DNA of 64,000 nt. Source: an uncultured Chloroflexota bacterium. Its GTDB lineage: Bacteria; Chloroflexota; Dehalococcoidia; Lucifugimonadales; UBA1127. Below the pieces are notes generated by a model. It searched no databases, was not told the origin of the DNA, and was given only the letters and a program-made list of their open reading frames with translations. This document shows, in pieces, positions 19,362-29,035 of this stretch. How positions within the stretch are numbered: the first letter of the stretch is position 1; each line of letters opens with the position of its first letter. The stretch spans positions 124,001 through 188,000 of the forward strand of contig CAJWQJ010000001.1 in assembly GCA_913045315.1 (NCBI GenBank), read 5' to 3'. The translations under genes and the position numbers were made by a program.

Positions 19362-20567
19362 ATGATGCCATTAGAGGGATATCGATTGCTTGATCTTTCG
19401 AGATTACAACCAGGACCATCAGGTACTCATGTTCTCGCAGATATGGGAATGGAAGTAGTAAAAGTTGAAGAAACCGAACCAAGAGGAGGAATGGGGAGAG
19501 ATGTTTTAACACCAGTTATTCCAACTCCAGAAACAGAAGTTTTGTATTCTGCTTACAATGCTTTTGCAAGAAACAAAAAAAGCATTGCAATTAATCTTCG
19601 TACTGATGAAGGTCGTGAAGCCTTGTACAAATTAGTTGAATCTGCTGATGCGTTTATTGAAGGATATAGGCCAGGTGTAATGAAGAGGTTGGGTTGTGAT
19701 TATGAGACTCTCAGTAAGATAAACCCCCGATTAGTTTATTGTAGTCTTTCAGGATATGGACAAGATAGTCCGTATGTGGATTTACCTGGACATGATCCGA
19801 ACTACTGTTCGATTGCGGGTCAACTTTCATTGCAACGTGATGAAAATGGAACTCCTGTTGGTAATGGGATACCTATGGCCGATGTTGCAGGAGGAGTACA
19901 TGCAGCAATGGGGATAATGGCTGCTTTGATGGCAAGAGAAAAAACAGGTAGAGGCCAATATATAGATGTTACATTAACACATAGTGTTATGTCTTGGATG
20001 GTTAGTGCGACAGCTAATTTCTTCCGTGATGGCCCAAAACCTCGAGTAAGTGAACAAATGGGCGTTCTAAAGTGCAGGGATGGAAAATTTTTAACAGTTT
20101 CTAATGCTGAAACTCACTTTTGGGTAAATTTCTGTACAGCTATCGGACATGAAGAATTTATTCCACTTCATAAAGCTAGTGATCAAAATCCTGAAGAATT
20201 TAGCTCAATGGTCAAGCAGGTTAAAGAATTGTTCCTAACTAAAGATCGAGATGAGTGGTTTAAGATTTTAGCAGACGCAGAAACCTGTGTAGCTCCAATA
20301 CTTGAACTTGATGAGTTATTTGATAATCCTGCAAATCAACATAGAGGTATGCTTCTTGAATTGAATCATCCCACTATCGGTGATGTAAAACAGCTTGGCC
20401 CTGTAATTCAATTTAGTGATACACCATTTGAGTTTCGTAATTTTGCCCCTGTTTTGGGACAAGATACGGTTGAATTACTACAAGAAGTTGGTTACGATTC
20501 TGCAAAAATAGATCAGTTAATTGATTCAAGTGCTGTTAAAGCCTGGGATCACAAACTTAATTCTTGA
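19362..20567 (+). CDS. CaiB/BaiF-family (class III) CoA-transferase or acyl-CoA racemase
   Basis: 401 residues. It begins with LEGYRLLDLSRLQPGPSGTHVLADMG and has RNKKSIAINLRTDEGR, both family hallmarks. The catalytic Asp is Asp145 in LPGHDPNY; the His-Asp pair (144/145) followed by NY resembles alpha-methylacyl-CoA racemase. Reaction: transfer of CoA between carboxylic acids or 2-methylacyl-CoA epimerisation; the sequence alone does not decide. A GAGGAGGGG ribosome-binding site precedes two tandem ATG codons (19362 and 19365). Confidence 0.87.
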   Translation: MMPLEGYRLLDLSRLQPGPSGTHVLADMGMEVVKVEETEPRGGMGRDVLTPVIPTPETEVLYSAYNAFARNKKSIAINLRTDEGREALYKLVESADAFIEGYRPGVMKRLGCDYETLSKINPRLVYCSLSGYGQDSPYVDLPGHDPNYCSIAGQLSLQRDENGTPVGNGIPMADVAGGVHAAMGIMAALMAREKTGRGQYIDVTLTHSVMSWMVSATANFFRDGPKPRVSEQMGVLKCRDGKFLTVSNAETHFWVNFCTAIGHEEFIPLHKASDQNPEEFSSMVKQVKELFLTKDRDEWFKILADAETCVAPILELDELFDNPANQHRGMLLELNHPTIGDVKQLGPVIQFSDTPFEFRNFAPVLGQDTVELLQEVGYDSAKIDQLIDSSAVKAWDHKLNS

Positions 20568-20592
20568 AAAATATTAAATTGATATCATCTTT

Positions 20593-20640
20593 GTTGGCTT
20601 AACTGAAATATTTCTTACTAATTGAAAAAGTTAGGCCAAC
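20593..20640 (+). terminator. Imperfect inverted repeat, possible terminator after the CoA-transferase gene
   Basis: Twelve-base arms (20593-20604 and 20629-20640) are complementary apart from one position that pairs G-U in the plus-strand RNA. The loop is 24 bases, and a short T-rich stretch (AAGTTTTA) follows. Orientation and position fit a weak terminator between two rightward genes; a protein-binding site is an alternative. Confidence 0.4.
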
Positions 20641-20661
20641 TAAGTTTTAGGATGTATTGAT

Positions 20662-21513
20662 GTGACAGAAATAGCTCCTAAAGTACATAGAATACCTAAT
20701 ATAAACGGAAGTAATGCTGTTTTAATTGAAGACAAAAAAATGGTATTAGTCGATACTGGTGTTGCTGGTAATGGAGACACCATAATTTCATATATTAAGG
20801 AAATAGGCAGGAAACCTGAGGATTTAGGGTGGATAGTTGTTACGCATTTTCACTATGATCATTCAGGTAGTGCTGATGAATTAAGTAAGCTTACTGGAGC
20901 AAATATTGTTGCTCACCTTGATGAAACCATAGAAACTTCTGAAGGTAAAAAATTTTTACTAAAAGGCAATGAAAATACTGGAACTGGACCCCCATGGTGG
21001 TATAGAACACTTTTTGGAAATCGGATAATTCGTTCGAATAGAAAGAAAAAAGGCACTCAAAAACGTTTTGATTACATTGATACTGAAATTCATCAAACTG
21101 TTAACCATGGTGACATAATTCCAGTTTTGGGAGGCCTAAGAATTCTTCATACTCCTGGTCATACTCCTGGGAGTATTTGCCCTATTTTGGAAGGAAGAAA
21201 AATGATTTTTCTTGGTGATTCTGTACTGAATAACAGAATTCGTTTAAGCAGACCTTTAACTTGGGATCGGAGAAAACGAAAACAGTTAGATGTTTCACTT
21301 AGGTCTTTGAGGGACGAACAAATTGAACATGCTTGCTTTGGGCATGGGCCTCCTTTAATGGATGATGCTGAAGTAAGCATAAAAGCTCTTACTGAGCGAC
21401 CGTATAACATTCCTACTTGGAGAATTGCATTAAAACATCGTTCCACCTTGAAGAGGTTTAGAGAAAGATCCAAACAACCAGGGCATTGGGAGGGTGGCAT
21501 TGATTCGGAATAG
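20662..21513 (+). CDS. Metallo-beta-lactamase-fold hydrolase
   Basis: 283 residues. Metal-site motif HFHYDH at 62-67, preceded by Asp31 (VDTG), then HTPGHTPGS, LGDSVLNN and CFGHGPP carry the remaining ligands. A basic insert near 118-135 (RSNRKKKGTQKR) and a basic C-terminus are unusual. GTG start with AGGA 9 bases upstream. It may follow the CoA-transferase gene functionally as a thioesterase, but nothing proves this. Confidence 0.82.
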   Translation: MTEIAPKVHRIPNINGSNAVLIEDKKMVLVDTGVAGNGDTIISYIKEIGRKPEDLGWIVVTHFHYDHSGSADELSKLTGANIVAHLDETIETSEGKKFLLKGNENTGTGPPWWYRTLFGNRIIRSNRKKKGTQKRFDYIDTEIHQTVNHGDIIPVLGGLRILHTPGHTPGSICPILEGRKMIFLGDSVLNNRIRLSRPLTWDRRKRKQLDVSLRSLRDEQIEHACFGHGPPLMDDAEVSIKALTERPYNIPTWRIALKHRSTLKRFRERSKQPGHWEGGIDSE

Positions 21514-21529
21514 GAAACCCATTCAAATT

Positions 21530-22126
21530 CTAGGATAATGTTTCTTCATATTCACTAATCTTATTTTCATTTTGAAGAGTAATACCTATATCATCTAAAC
21601 CTTGCATAAGGCAATCTCGTCTGAACATGTCTGTAACAAAACTGACACTGAAACCATCAGTGTCAGTTAACTGAAGATTTTCAAGATCTACAGTTAATTC
21701 ATACCCTTCTAATTTTGATTGAGCTTTTTCCATAAGTTTTTTAATTTCATTTTCAGGTAATACTATTGGCAACATACCGTTCTGAAAACAATTATTGAAG
21801 AAAATATCCGCAAAACTTGGTGCTAATATTACTTTGAATCCGTAATCTAATAGAGCCCATGGTGCATGCTCTCTTGAAGAACCGCTACCAAAATTTTTTC
21901 CGGCAACTAAAACTGTTGCGCCTTGATAATGTTTTTGATTCAGTTCAAATTCAGGGTTTGGATTCCCATCTGGCAAAAATCTCCATCCAGGTTGGGAAAA
22001 TAAAAACTGCCCAAAACCTGTCCGTTCAATTCTTTTCAAATGTATTGCAGGAATTATTTGGTCCGTATCAACATTTTCTCTATCAAGAGCAGCAACAATT
22101 CCTGTTATTTTTATTAATGGTTCCAT
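21530..22126 (-). CDS. leuD: 3-isopropylmalate dehydratase small subunit
   Basis: Swivel domain of isopropylmalate isomerase, about 198 residues, working with LeuC in leucine synthesis. Signatures: ALDRENVDTDQIIPA and GKNFGSGSSREHAPWAL. The ATG at 22126 has AAGGAG 6 bases upstream; the in-frame extension to 22177 would overlap leuC and lacks support. It is the last gene of the ilv-leu cluster. Confidence 0.95.
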   Translation of the reverse strand: MEPLIKITGIVAALDRENVDTDQIIPAIHLKRIERTGFGQFLFSQPGWRFLPDGNPNPEFELNQKHYQGATVLVAGKNFGSGSSREHAPWALLDYGFKVILAPSFADIFFNNCFQNGMLPIVLPENEIKKLMEKAQSKLEGYELTVDLENLQLTDTDGFSVSFVTDMFRRDCLMQGLDDIGITLQNENKISEYEETLS

Positions 22127-22157
22127 AAGATGCTCCTTATTGCTTTGAGACAGATAG

Positions 22158-23561
22158 TTATTTCCATTCTCTGACATCTACAAAATGGCCTGCAATAGCT
22201 GCAGCTGCAGCCATTTCTGGGCTTACTAAATGCGTTCTTCCACCAGGACCTTGTCTTCCTTCGAAATTTCTATTTGATGTTGATGCTGATCGTTCTCCTG
22301 GTTGAAGGATATCTGGATTCATTCCAAGACACATAGAGCATCCAGCTTCTCTCCATTCAAAACCAGCATTTTTAAATATGTCGTCAAGGCCTTCTTGTTC
22401 AGCTTTAAGCTTTACTGTAAACGATCCGGGAACAATTATTGCATTAACATTGGCATTTACCTTTTTGTCTTTAACTATTGAAGCTACAGATCGTAAATCT
22501 TCAATGCGTGAATTAGTACAAGAACCTATAAAAACCTTATCTAAAGTGATTTCTTTAATAGGTGTGTTTGGTTGAAGACCCATATATTCAAGAGCTCTCC
22601 GAGCAGCTGCTTTTTCGCTGTCATTGTTAAATGTTTCTGGATCAGGAACTATTCCTGAAACTGAAGTAACCATTCCAGGATTTGTTCCCCAACTGACAAA
22701 TGGTGTGAGTTTACTTGCATCAATCTCAACTACCTTATCGAATTTAGCTCCTGGATCCGAAGCTAATGACTTCCATTTTTCTACTGCTGCATCAAAACTT
22801 TCTCCTTGAGGGACCTGCGGTTTATCTCTTAGATATTCAAAAGTAGTTTCATCAGGTGCAATCATGCCTGCTCTTGCTCCTGCTTCAATAGACATGTTAC
22901 ATACAGTCATTCTTCCAGCCATTGATAATGATCGAATTGCCTCACCTGTGTATTCAATCACATGTCCAACTCCACCACCAACTCCTATTTGCCCAATGAT
23001 TGCAAGTATTAAATCTTTAGCGGTTACACCAAATGGCAGTGAACCATTTACTCGAATTTCCATGTTTTTTGGTTTTTGTTGAACCAGACATTGTGTAGCC
23101 AAAACATGTTCAACTTCAGATGTCCCGATACCTAGTGCAAAGGCGCCAAATGCACCATGTGTAGCAGTATGACTATCACCACATACTATTGTTTTTCCTG
23201 GTTGTGTGTAGCCTTGTTCTGGACCTATAACGTGGACAATACCTTGTCCTGAACTAAACATGTCAAAATATGTTATTCCAAATTCTTTTGCATTCATATC
23301 TAAGGTTTCTATTTGTTTTTTAGATATTTGATCAATTATAGGTAATGATCTATCGGTTGTAGGCACATTATGATCAACGGTAGCAACAGTTAGGTCTGGT
23401 CTTCGGACTTTACGACCTGCTAATCTTAGTCCTTCAAATGCTTGAGGTGAAGTAACCTCATGAACTAAATGTAAATCTATATATAATATGGTAGGTTTGC
23501 CTACTTCATCACTTACTATGTGGCTATTCCAAATTTTATCGAACATCGTTTGTGGTTGCAT
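22158..23561 (-). CDS. leuC: 3-isopropylmalate dehydratase large subunit
   Basis: 467 residues, aconitase family, [4Fe-4S] enzyme. Cluster ligands are visible in [11 protein letters not shown] and [44 protein letters not shown] type segments are present. AGGAG stands 11 bases before the ATG. Partner of LeuD immediately downstream, fed by LeuA upstream. Confidence 0.96.
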   Translation of the reverse strand: MQPQTMFDKIWNSHIVSDEVGKPTILYIDLHLVHEVTSPQAFEGLRLAGRKVRRPDLTVATVDHNVPTTDRSLPIIDQISKKQIETLDMNAKEFGITYFDMFSSGQGIVHVIGPEQGYTQPGKTIVCGDSHTATHGAFGAFALGIGTSEVEHVLATQCLVQQKPKNMEIRVNGSLPFGVTAKDLILAIIGQIGVGGGVGHVIEYTGEAIRSLSMAGRMTVCNMSIEAGARAGMIAPDETTFEYLRDKPQVPQGESFDAAVEKWKSLASDPGAKFDKVVEIDASKLTPFVSWGTNPGMVTSVSGIVPDPETFNNDSEKAAARRALEYMGLQPNTPIKEITLDKVFIGSCTNSRIEDLRSVASIVKDKKVNANVNAIIVPGSFTVKLKAEQEGLDDIFKNAGFEWREAGCSMCLGMNPDILQPGERSASTSNRNFEGRQGPGGRTHLVSPEMAAAAAIAGHFVDVREWK

Positions 23562-23624
23562 ATTTAACTAAACTCCTAAAGTTTTCAATAAAAAATATTC
23601 TGCAGTGTAACGCTTATTACCGCT

Positions 23625-25136
23625 CTAAGCTAGCATGCGATTTAATGCATTCGTGTATGCTTTTGCACTTGCAAGAATAATATCTGTATCTGCTCCACGT
23701 CCAGAATATAATTGATCGTTATGATTTAGACGTACTGTCACATCTCCAACTGCATCTAGTTCACCAGTGATTGATCGGACACTGTACTCTTCAAGAGTTG
23801 GATGTATTCCTGCTACATTTGCAATAGCTCTGCATACTGCATCTACAGGACCGTTCCCATCACAAGTTTCGGTAAATTCTTTCCCCTCAGTATTAGTTAA
23901 TGTGACTGTTGCAGATGGTTTTTTTCCTGACCCAGTGTGTATTTCTACATCTACTATTTGAAAATTATTAATTTGAGTAACTCTTCTTTGTTCTGCCATA
24001 AGGGCTTCTAGGTCACGATCTGTTATTTCACGTTTTTTGTCTGCCAGATCTTTAAATGCCAGGAAAGTTAGGTCAAGATCTTCGGAAGATAATTCATAAC
24101 CCAATTCTTCAAGTCTAGCTCTTAGTCCTGCCCTACCACTAAGTTTTGCTAATACTAATGAGTTACTTGCTAGCCCAACAGAGGTTGGATCAATAATTTC
24201 ATAGGTGCTTTTCTCTTTTAGTATTCCATCTTGGTGAATACCTGAAGCATGCCTGAATGCATTTAGTCCAACTATAGCCTTGTTGTTTTGTACTGCAAAT
24301 CCAGTAATTTCACTTACTAATCGACTTGTACGTGTAAGTTGGGTTGTGTCTATATCAATGGTTACGCCAAAGTAATCCTTTCGTGTTGCTAGTGCCATAA
24401 TAAATTCCTCAGTTGCAGCGTTACCAGCTCTCTCTCCTAAACCATTAATGCATCCTTCCACTTGTCGAGCACCAGCTTGAACTGCAGCTAGGCTATTAGC
24501 TACAGATAAGCCAAGATCGTTATGACAATGAACACTCAGTCGGGCCTTATCTATATTCTTCACATTTTTCTGTATATCTAGTAAGAGTTTTGCAAATTCA
24601 CTTGGAATTGCATATCCAACAGTATCAGGAATGTTAACAGTAGTGGCTCCAGCGTCAATTACTGCTTCTAGTAAATCATAAAGATATTCTGGTTCTGTTC
24701 TCGTAGCATCCATGGGGGAAAACTCTACGTCATCAAGATATTTTTTTGCTCTTGTGACATTTGAAACGGCCATTTCCAATACTTCATCTTTGCTTCTGCG
24801 CAACATATGCATCATTTGAATGTCTGAACTTGAAAGAAAAACATGAATTCTTGGCTTTTTTGCATGTTGGACTGCTTCCCATGCTTTATCTACATCATTT
24901 GGATGAGCTCGTGCAAGTGATGCTATTATTGGTTCCCGAATTTCTTTTGCTATAGTTATTACAGCATCGAGATCACCAGGGGATGAAGCAGCAAATCCAG
25001 CTTCAATAATGTCGATACCGAGTCGTTCTAAATTCCGAGCAATTTCGAGTTTTTCTTGTGGATTCATCATGACACCAGCGGACTGTTCTCCATCTCGTAA
25101 CGTGGTGTCGAATATGTATACTTTATCTCTAGGCAT
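23625..25136 (-). CDS. leuA: 2-isopropylmalate synthase
   Basis: First committed enzyme of leucine synthesis (acetyl-CoA plus 2-oxoisovalerate), 503 residues. FDTTLRDGEQSAGV at the N-terminus binds the metal; SVHCHNDLGLSVANS and the GLNAFRHASGIHQDG segment follow, and a C-terminal LeuA allosteric domain (about 390-500) suggests leucine feedback control. The frame is open to 25226, but GAGGA lies 8 bases before the ATG at 25136, and the upstream codons come from the structured leader. Confidence 0.95.
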   Translation of the reverse strand: MPRDKVYIFDTTLRDGEQSAGVMMNPQEKLEIARNLERLGIDIIEAGFAASSPGDLDAVITIAKEIREPIIASLARAHPNDVDKAWEAVQHAKKPRIHVFLSSSDIQMMHMLRRSKDEVLEMAVSNVTRAKKYLDDVEFSPMDATRTEPEYLYDLLEAVIDAGATTVNIPDTVGYAIPSEFAKLLLDIQKNVKNIDKARLSVHCHNDLGLSVANSLAAVQAGARQVEGCINGLGERAGNAATEEFIMALATRKDYFGVTIDIDTTQLTRTSRLVSEITGFAVQNNKAIVGLNAFRHASGIHQDGILKEKSTYEIIDPTSVGLASNSLVLAKLSGRAGLRARLEELGYELSSEDLDLTFLAFKDLADKKREITDRDLEALMAEQRRVTQINNFQIVDVEIHTGSGKKPSATVTLTNTEGKEFTETCDGNGPVDAVCRAIANVAGIHPTLEEYSVRSITGELDAVGDVTVRLNHNDQLYSGRGADTDIILASAKAYTNALNRMLA

Positions 25137-25164
25137 TTTTTTATTCCTCACAGAAATTATTAGC

Positions 25165-25255
25165 TTGAAACTCTTTGATAAAAATAAAGTTTCAAAGGGA
25201 ACCGCATTCCACCGATTTGGAGTCATTACTCCTATGAGACCGGTGGATTACGGTT
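25165..25255 (-). promoter_or_regulatory. Structured leader with nested inverted repeats before leuA
   Basis: The ilvC-leuA gap holds three stems. Arms 25200-25214 and 25241-25255 pair over 15 positions (13 Watson-Crick, one U-G, one A-A mismatch). Inside, GGAGT/ACTCC form a hairpin (25219-25232). Next to it, TTGAAACT/AGTTTCAA pair (25165-25195). The wobble pair exists only in the minus-strand RNA (A-C on the other strand), which fits a leader of leuA. It does not match the T-box consensus. It could be a cis-regulatory RNA, an mRNA-processing site or an operator; the class is not recognised. Confidence 0.55.
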
Positions 25256-25316
25256 ATTTCCTCTAAAATCTGTTTCATAGTTTGAATCATTAAGTTACCT
25301 TAAGTTTCTAGTATAC

Positions 25317-26315
25317 TTATACAGTGTCTTGTAGCCAAGGCATCATATTTCTTAATTCTTTGCCAATTTTTTCAATAGGATGCTCTGCTTCTTGTGTACG
25401 AGCAGCCTCGAAACGTTTTAGTCCTTCGTCATTTTCCGCTATCCATTCCTTGGCGAATTCTCCATTTTGAATTGATGCAAGAACTTCTTTCATTCGTTCT
25501 TTAACTTCAGGACCAATAACTTTAGGTCCCCTAGTGTAATCACCATATTCTGCAGTTTCACTAACAGAATATCGCATATACTCCATTCCTCCTTGGTAAA
25601 GTAAATCAACGATTAGCTTTAATTCATGCATGCATTCAAAATAGGCACTTTCTGGTTGGTATCCTGCCTCCACGAGGGTTTCAAAACCCGCTTTTACCAG
25701 AGAAGTTACTCCACCACAAAGTACAGACTGCTCACCAAATAGATCAGTTTCAGTTTCTTCCTTGAAAGTGGTAAGAAGTATTCCTGCACGTGTACATCCA
25801 ATACCTTTTCCATATGCCAATGCAATTTCGCTAGCATTCCCACTACTGTCTTGTTGGACAGCTAATAAACCAGGTACACCTAGTTGTCGTTGATATAATT
25901 GCCTAACTCTGTGGCCAGGTGCTTTTGGTGCAATCATGCTTACATCTACATATTCTGGAGGAGAGATTTGTTTGTAATGGATACTGAAACCATGAGCAAA
26001 CATTATCGTTTTACCCTCAGAAAGATTAGGAGCAACGGATTCTGTATACAATTTTCGTTGCGTCATATCCGGAACAAGCATCATAATAATATCGCATGCT
26101 TTAGTTACTTCAGCAGAATCGTATACCCTTAGGCCTTCTGCTTCAGCTTTTTCCTTAGATTTACTTCCTGCATACAGCCCAACTAGAACATCTAATCCAG
26201 AATCTTTTAAATTAAGCGCGTGAGCATGTCCCTGACTCCCATAGCCTAAGATGCCAATTTTTTTATTTTGCAACAGTTCCAGATTAGCGTCAGAATCATA
26301 ATAAAGTTTTGCCAT
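25317..26315 (-). CDS. ilvC: Ketol-acid reductoisomerase (class I)
   Basis: 332 residues. NADPH-binding Rossmann motif [17 protein letters not shown] near 24-40; catalytic Lys in [10 protein letters not shown]; Mg-binding Glu/Asp in [14 protein letters not shown] and the [13 protein letters not shown] segment. The length fits the short (class I) form. It converts acetolactate or acetohydroxybutyrate to the dihydroxy acid for Val, Leu and Ile. It follows ilvN closely. Confidence 0.97.
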   Translation of the reverse strand: MAKLYYDSDANLELLQNKKIGILGYGSQGHAHALNLKDSGLDVLVGLYAGSKSKEKAEAEGLRVYDSAEVTKACDIIMMLVPDMTQRKLYTESVAPNLSEGKTIMFAHGFSIHYKQISPPEYVDVSMIAPKAPGHRVRQLYQRQLGVPGLLAVQQDSSGNASEIALAYGKGIGCTRAGILLTTFKEETETDLFGEQSVLCGGVTSLVKAGFETLVEAGYQPESAYFECMHELKLIVDLLYQGGMEYMRYSVSETAEYGDYTRGPKVIGPEVKERMKEVLASIQNGEFAKEWIAENDEGLKRFEAARTQEAEHPIEKIGKELRNMMPWLQDTV

Positions 26316-26332
26316 TTAAATCTCCTTGATTA

Positions 26333-26926
26333 CTAAGAAGGTGCTTCGAAAACAGGATTTATTAATCTTTCTTTCTCTGCTTCCTCCTCAGCTTTTCTTT
26401 TTTCCTCAGCTTTCTTTTTTCGAATCGATTTCACTGATTCTGTATCCCGTATCATTGCCAATCGTCCACTACGAATAATTTCTAATATTCCATATGGATT
26501 CATTAGCATATAAAAGGATTCAAGTTTGTCTTCATTCCCAGTTATTTCGATAATAATTGAATTCTGCCCTATATCGACAATTTTTGCACGAAAAACATTA
26601 GCTATTTGGATAATTTCGTTTCTTGTAGACGAAGTTGATTTAACTCGTACTAGAGACAGTTCACGCTGGACAATATTTTCGTTACTTAGATCATTAATTT
26701 GAACAACATCAACAAGTTTTTCCAGTTGTTTGCAAACCTGCTCAATTGTTTGAGCGTCACCAGCTACTACTAGTGACATCCTTGAGAGTTCCGGAGTTTC
26801 AGAATGACCAACTGCTAGACTGGTTATATTAAAACCCCTTCTTCGGATCATGCTAACTATTCTATTTAACACACCAGGGCGATCGTACATTAAGGCAACT
26901 ACTGTTTGTTCTTCATGATTAGACAT
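26333..26926 (-). CDS. ilvN: Acetolactate synthase small (regulatory) subunit
   Basis: About 197 residues with an N-terminal ACT domain (VALMYDRPGVLNRIVSMIRRRGFNI-like start) that binds valine for feedback inhibition, and a C-terminal regulatory domain. The last 35 residues are a highly charged Lys/Glu stretch beyond the usual end. The ATG at 26926 lies one base after the ilvB stop with AAAGG 9 bases upstream; an earlier TTG is less likely. Confidence 0.94.
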   Translation of the reverse strand: MSNHEEQTVVALMYDRPGVLNRIVSMIRRRGFNITSLAVGHSETPELSRMSLVVAGDAQTIEQVCKQLEKLVDVVQINDLSNENIVQRELSLVRVKSTSSTRNEIIQIANVFRAKIVDIGQNSIIIEITGNEDKLESFYMLMNPYGILEIIRSGRLAMIRDTESVKSIRKKKAEEKRKAEEEAEKERLINPVFEAPS

Positions 26927-26927
26927 T

Positions 26928-28613
26928 TCAAACAACCTTTGTATCCGGATACTCTATTAATTGCTCTACTCCACCTCCTGGTGGAATGAATGGGTAGACA
27001 TTTTCCTCTTTGTCTACTTGGAAATCTACCAGAACAGGTCCTGGGGTGTTCATGGCTTGTTCTATAGCTGTTTCAACTCCATCCTTTTCTGTTACTTTAA
27101 TACCTTTTATTCCATATGCGTCAGCTAATTTTACCCAGTCAGGATTTCCAGTATAAAGCGTTGCAAAATAATCTTTTTCATAGAAAAGTTCTTGCCATTG
27201 TCTAACCATACCAAGAGAGAAGTTATTTATTAAAGCAATTTTAACAGGTGCATTTGCCTCAACCATTGTTGCTAACTCAGTCAGCGTCATTTGAAATCCT
27301 CCGTCCCCCGCTATAGTCCATACTACCTTATCAGGTTGGCCAACTTGAGCACCAAGTGCTGCTGGGACTTCAAATCCCATTGCACCAACTCCACCCGATG
27401 ATATAAAGAGGTTGTTATCTTTGAATTCATATAATTGGCCAGCCCACATTTGATGTTGACCTACTCCAGTTACAATAATAGATTGTCCTTTTGTGATTCT
27501 TGAAATTTCTTCAACAATAAATTGGGGCAAAATCCTATCGGTTTCAGGGTAACTCAATGGATGGTTTATTCTTAATTGATCAATTTCCTGAAGCCATTTA
27601 GGATGAGTTTTTTTTGGACTAAGTGGTAAAAGCTGTCGCAAAACAGTACCAGCATCACCAACTATTGCAATTTCAGGAAGTATATTTTTTCCGATTTCAG
27701 ATGGATCTATATCAATATGAATGATCCTTGCTTTCGTAGCGAATGTTTTCAAGTTTCCAGTAACCCGATCATCGAAACGCATTCCAATTGCGATAATTAA
27801 GTCTGCTTCATCGATGGCTTTATTTGCAAATGCTGATCCGTGCATCCCTGGTAATCCAAGATTCAAAACATGGTTTGATTTCATAGCACTGAGCCCAAGA
27901 AGTGTTGTAACCACAGGAATCTGAGACTTTTCTGAAAATTCTTTCAATTCTTCATATGCTTGTGAAAGTATAACTCCATGTCCAGCTAAAATAAGTGGAC
28001 GTTCAGCTTTTTCAATCATTTTAATAGCTTTTTTAATGTCACTATCCTTTCCTTTCAGGATAGGTGTTTGAATTGGAAGATCTAATTCTATTGAATAATC
28101 AAAATCTGCAAGTTCTGTTTGAACATCTTTTGGAATATCAATAAGTACTGGCCCAGGTTTTCCAGACCTTGCTACAAAAAAAGCTTCTTTAAGGATTCGT
28201 GGTAAATCAGCAGCGTTCATTACCAGATAGTTATGTTTTGTAACTGGCAATGTAACTCCAGTAACGTCTGTTTCTTGAAAAGCGTCAGTTCCAATTGCTG
28301 GCCTTGCTACCTGTCCTGTTATGGCTACGATAGGAACTGAGTCCATCATTGCAACTGCAAGTCCAGTAACCATGTTTGTTGCACCAGGACCTGAAGTTGA
28401 TATGCATACTCCTACCTTTCCAGTTGCACGTGCGTATCCATCTGCTGCCATTACAGCACCTTGTTCATGACGAACCAATATATGTCTTAGTTGGGGATAG
28501 CCGGAAAGTGTTTGGTAAAAAGGGAGGATAGCTCCACCTGGCAATCCAAAAACTGTATCAACACCTTCTTTTATCAGTGCTTCACAGACAATTTCTGAAC
28601 CTGTTAGTTTCAT
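26928..28613 (-). CDS. ilvB: Acetolactate synthase large subunit
   Basis: ThDP-dependent enzyme, 561 residues. Glu of VRHEQGAVMAADGYARATG activates ThDP; GDGGFQMTLTELATMVE and NNFSLGMVRQWQ form the Mg-ThDP motif; FAD-type middle domain present. It is the first gene of the ilvBNC-leuACD run and is preceded by a T-box leader, so transcription should rise when the cognate tRNA is uncharged. Confidence 0.97.
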   Translation of the reverse strand: MKLTGSEIVCEALIKEGVDTVFGLPGGAILPFYQTLSGYPQLRHILVRHEQGAVMAADGYARATGKVGVCISTSGPGATNMVTGLAVAMMDSVPIVAITGQVARPAIGTDAFQETDVTGVTLPVTKHNYLVMNAADLPRILKEAFFVARSGKPGPVLIDIPKDVQTELADFDYSIELDLPIQTPILKGKDSDIKKAIKMIEKAERPLILAGHGVILSQAYEELKEFSEKSQIPVVTTLLGLSAMKSNHVLNLGLPGMHGSAFANKAIDEADLIIAIGMRFDDRVTGNLKTFATKARIIHIDIDPSEIGKNILPEIAIVGDAGTVLRQLLPLSPKKTHPKWLQEIDQLRINHPLSYPETDRILPQFIVEEISRITKGQSIIVTGVGQHQMWAGQLYEFKDNNLFISSGGVGAMGFEVPAALGAQVGQPDKVVWTIAGDGGFQMTLTELATMVEANAPVKIALINNFSLGMVRQWQELFYEKDYFATLYTGNPDWVKLADAYGIKGIKVTEKDGVETAIEQAMNTPGPVLVDFQVDKEENVYPFIPPGGGVEQLIEYPDTKVV

Positions 28614-28689
28614 TTGTTTATCCTTCTAAAATTATTTGCTAAAATTATTTGTTAAATGTTTAAGTCATAACACAGGGATTAATTTACAA

Positions 28690-28943
28690 ATAAAATAAAA
28701 AAACCCTTAGTAATGCACTAGGGACGAGTAAATTACCCGCGGTACCACCCCGATTGCCCTAGCGCTAAGGGCCTCTTAATTAGTTTTACGGAACAACCGT
28801 AGAATGTTATTTTATTTACCTCGTAAACATTTTCGCATTCTCCGCTCCAGGACGACTTCACTATCGCGTAATTACTGAGTTACACCAAACCCCAGCTCTC
28901 TTAGAATTAGCAAATAGTTACTACTTCCCTTCTTCGCGTTTAG
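28690..28943 (-). promoter_or_regulatory. T-box riboswitch leader of ilvB
   Basis: Within the 421-base gap before ilvB, the minus strand shows a full T-box leader. Stem I begins near 28943 (CGCGAAGAAGGGAAGTAG) and contains AGAGAG and GGGTTTGGTG distal elements. Stem II/III-like hairpins follow (AGAATG/CATTCT; ACGG/CCGT). The T-box core GGGGTGGTACCGCGG lies at 28737-28751, with UGGU for an ACCA tRNA end. The likely specifier is GUC (Val) at 28854-28856, placed by the GAA-xxx-G pattern before TCCTGGAG. Uncharged tRNA-Val would favour antitermination. The rest of the gap (28614-28689 and 28944-29035) shows nothing identifiable. Confidence 0.92.
28694..28771 (-). terminator. Attenuator terminator of the ilvB T-box
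   Basis: On the minus strand CCCTTAGCGCTAGGG (28757-28771) pairs with the arm at 28704-28723 (ending CTAAGGG), with one G-U pair and a five-base bulge, and is followed by seven T and then more T-rich sequence. The helix excludes the T-box antiterminator, as expected for a transcriptional riboswitch. It ends about 80 bases before ilvB. Confidence 0.85.
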
Positions 28944-29035
28944 ACATATTCAATTATTAAAGTCTTAACCAATCACATATTGTATTGGTGAAACATAATT
29001 AATGTCAACTTATCGTAAATGTAAATATGTATAAT

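Noticed and set aside
25137-25226. N-terminal extension of leuA starting at an ATG at 25226
   Set aside because: The codons come from the structured leader, there is no ribosome-binding site before that ATG, and the conserved protein begins at 25136 with GAGGA at good spacing.
25200-25255. leuA leader as a T-box
   Set aside because: GGTGGAATGCGG resembles the T-box only loosely; the UGGN, stem I, specifier loop and terminator pairings of a T-box are not present.
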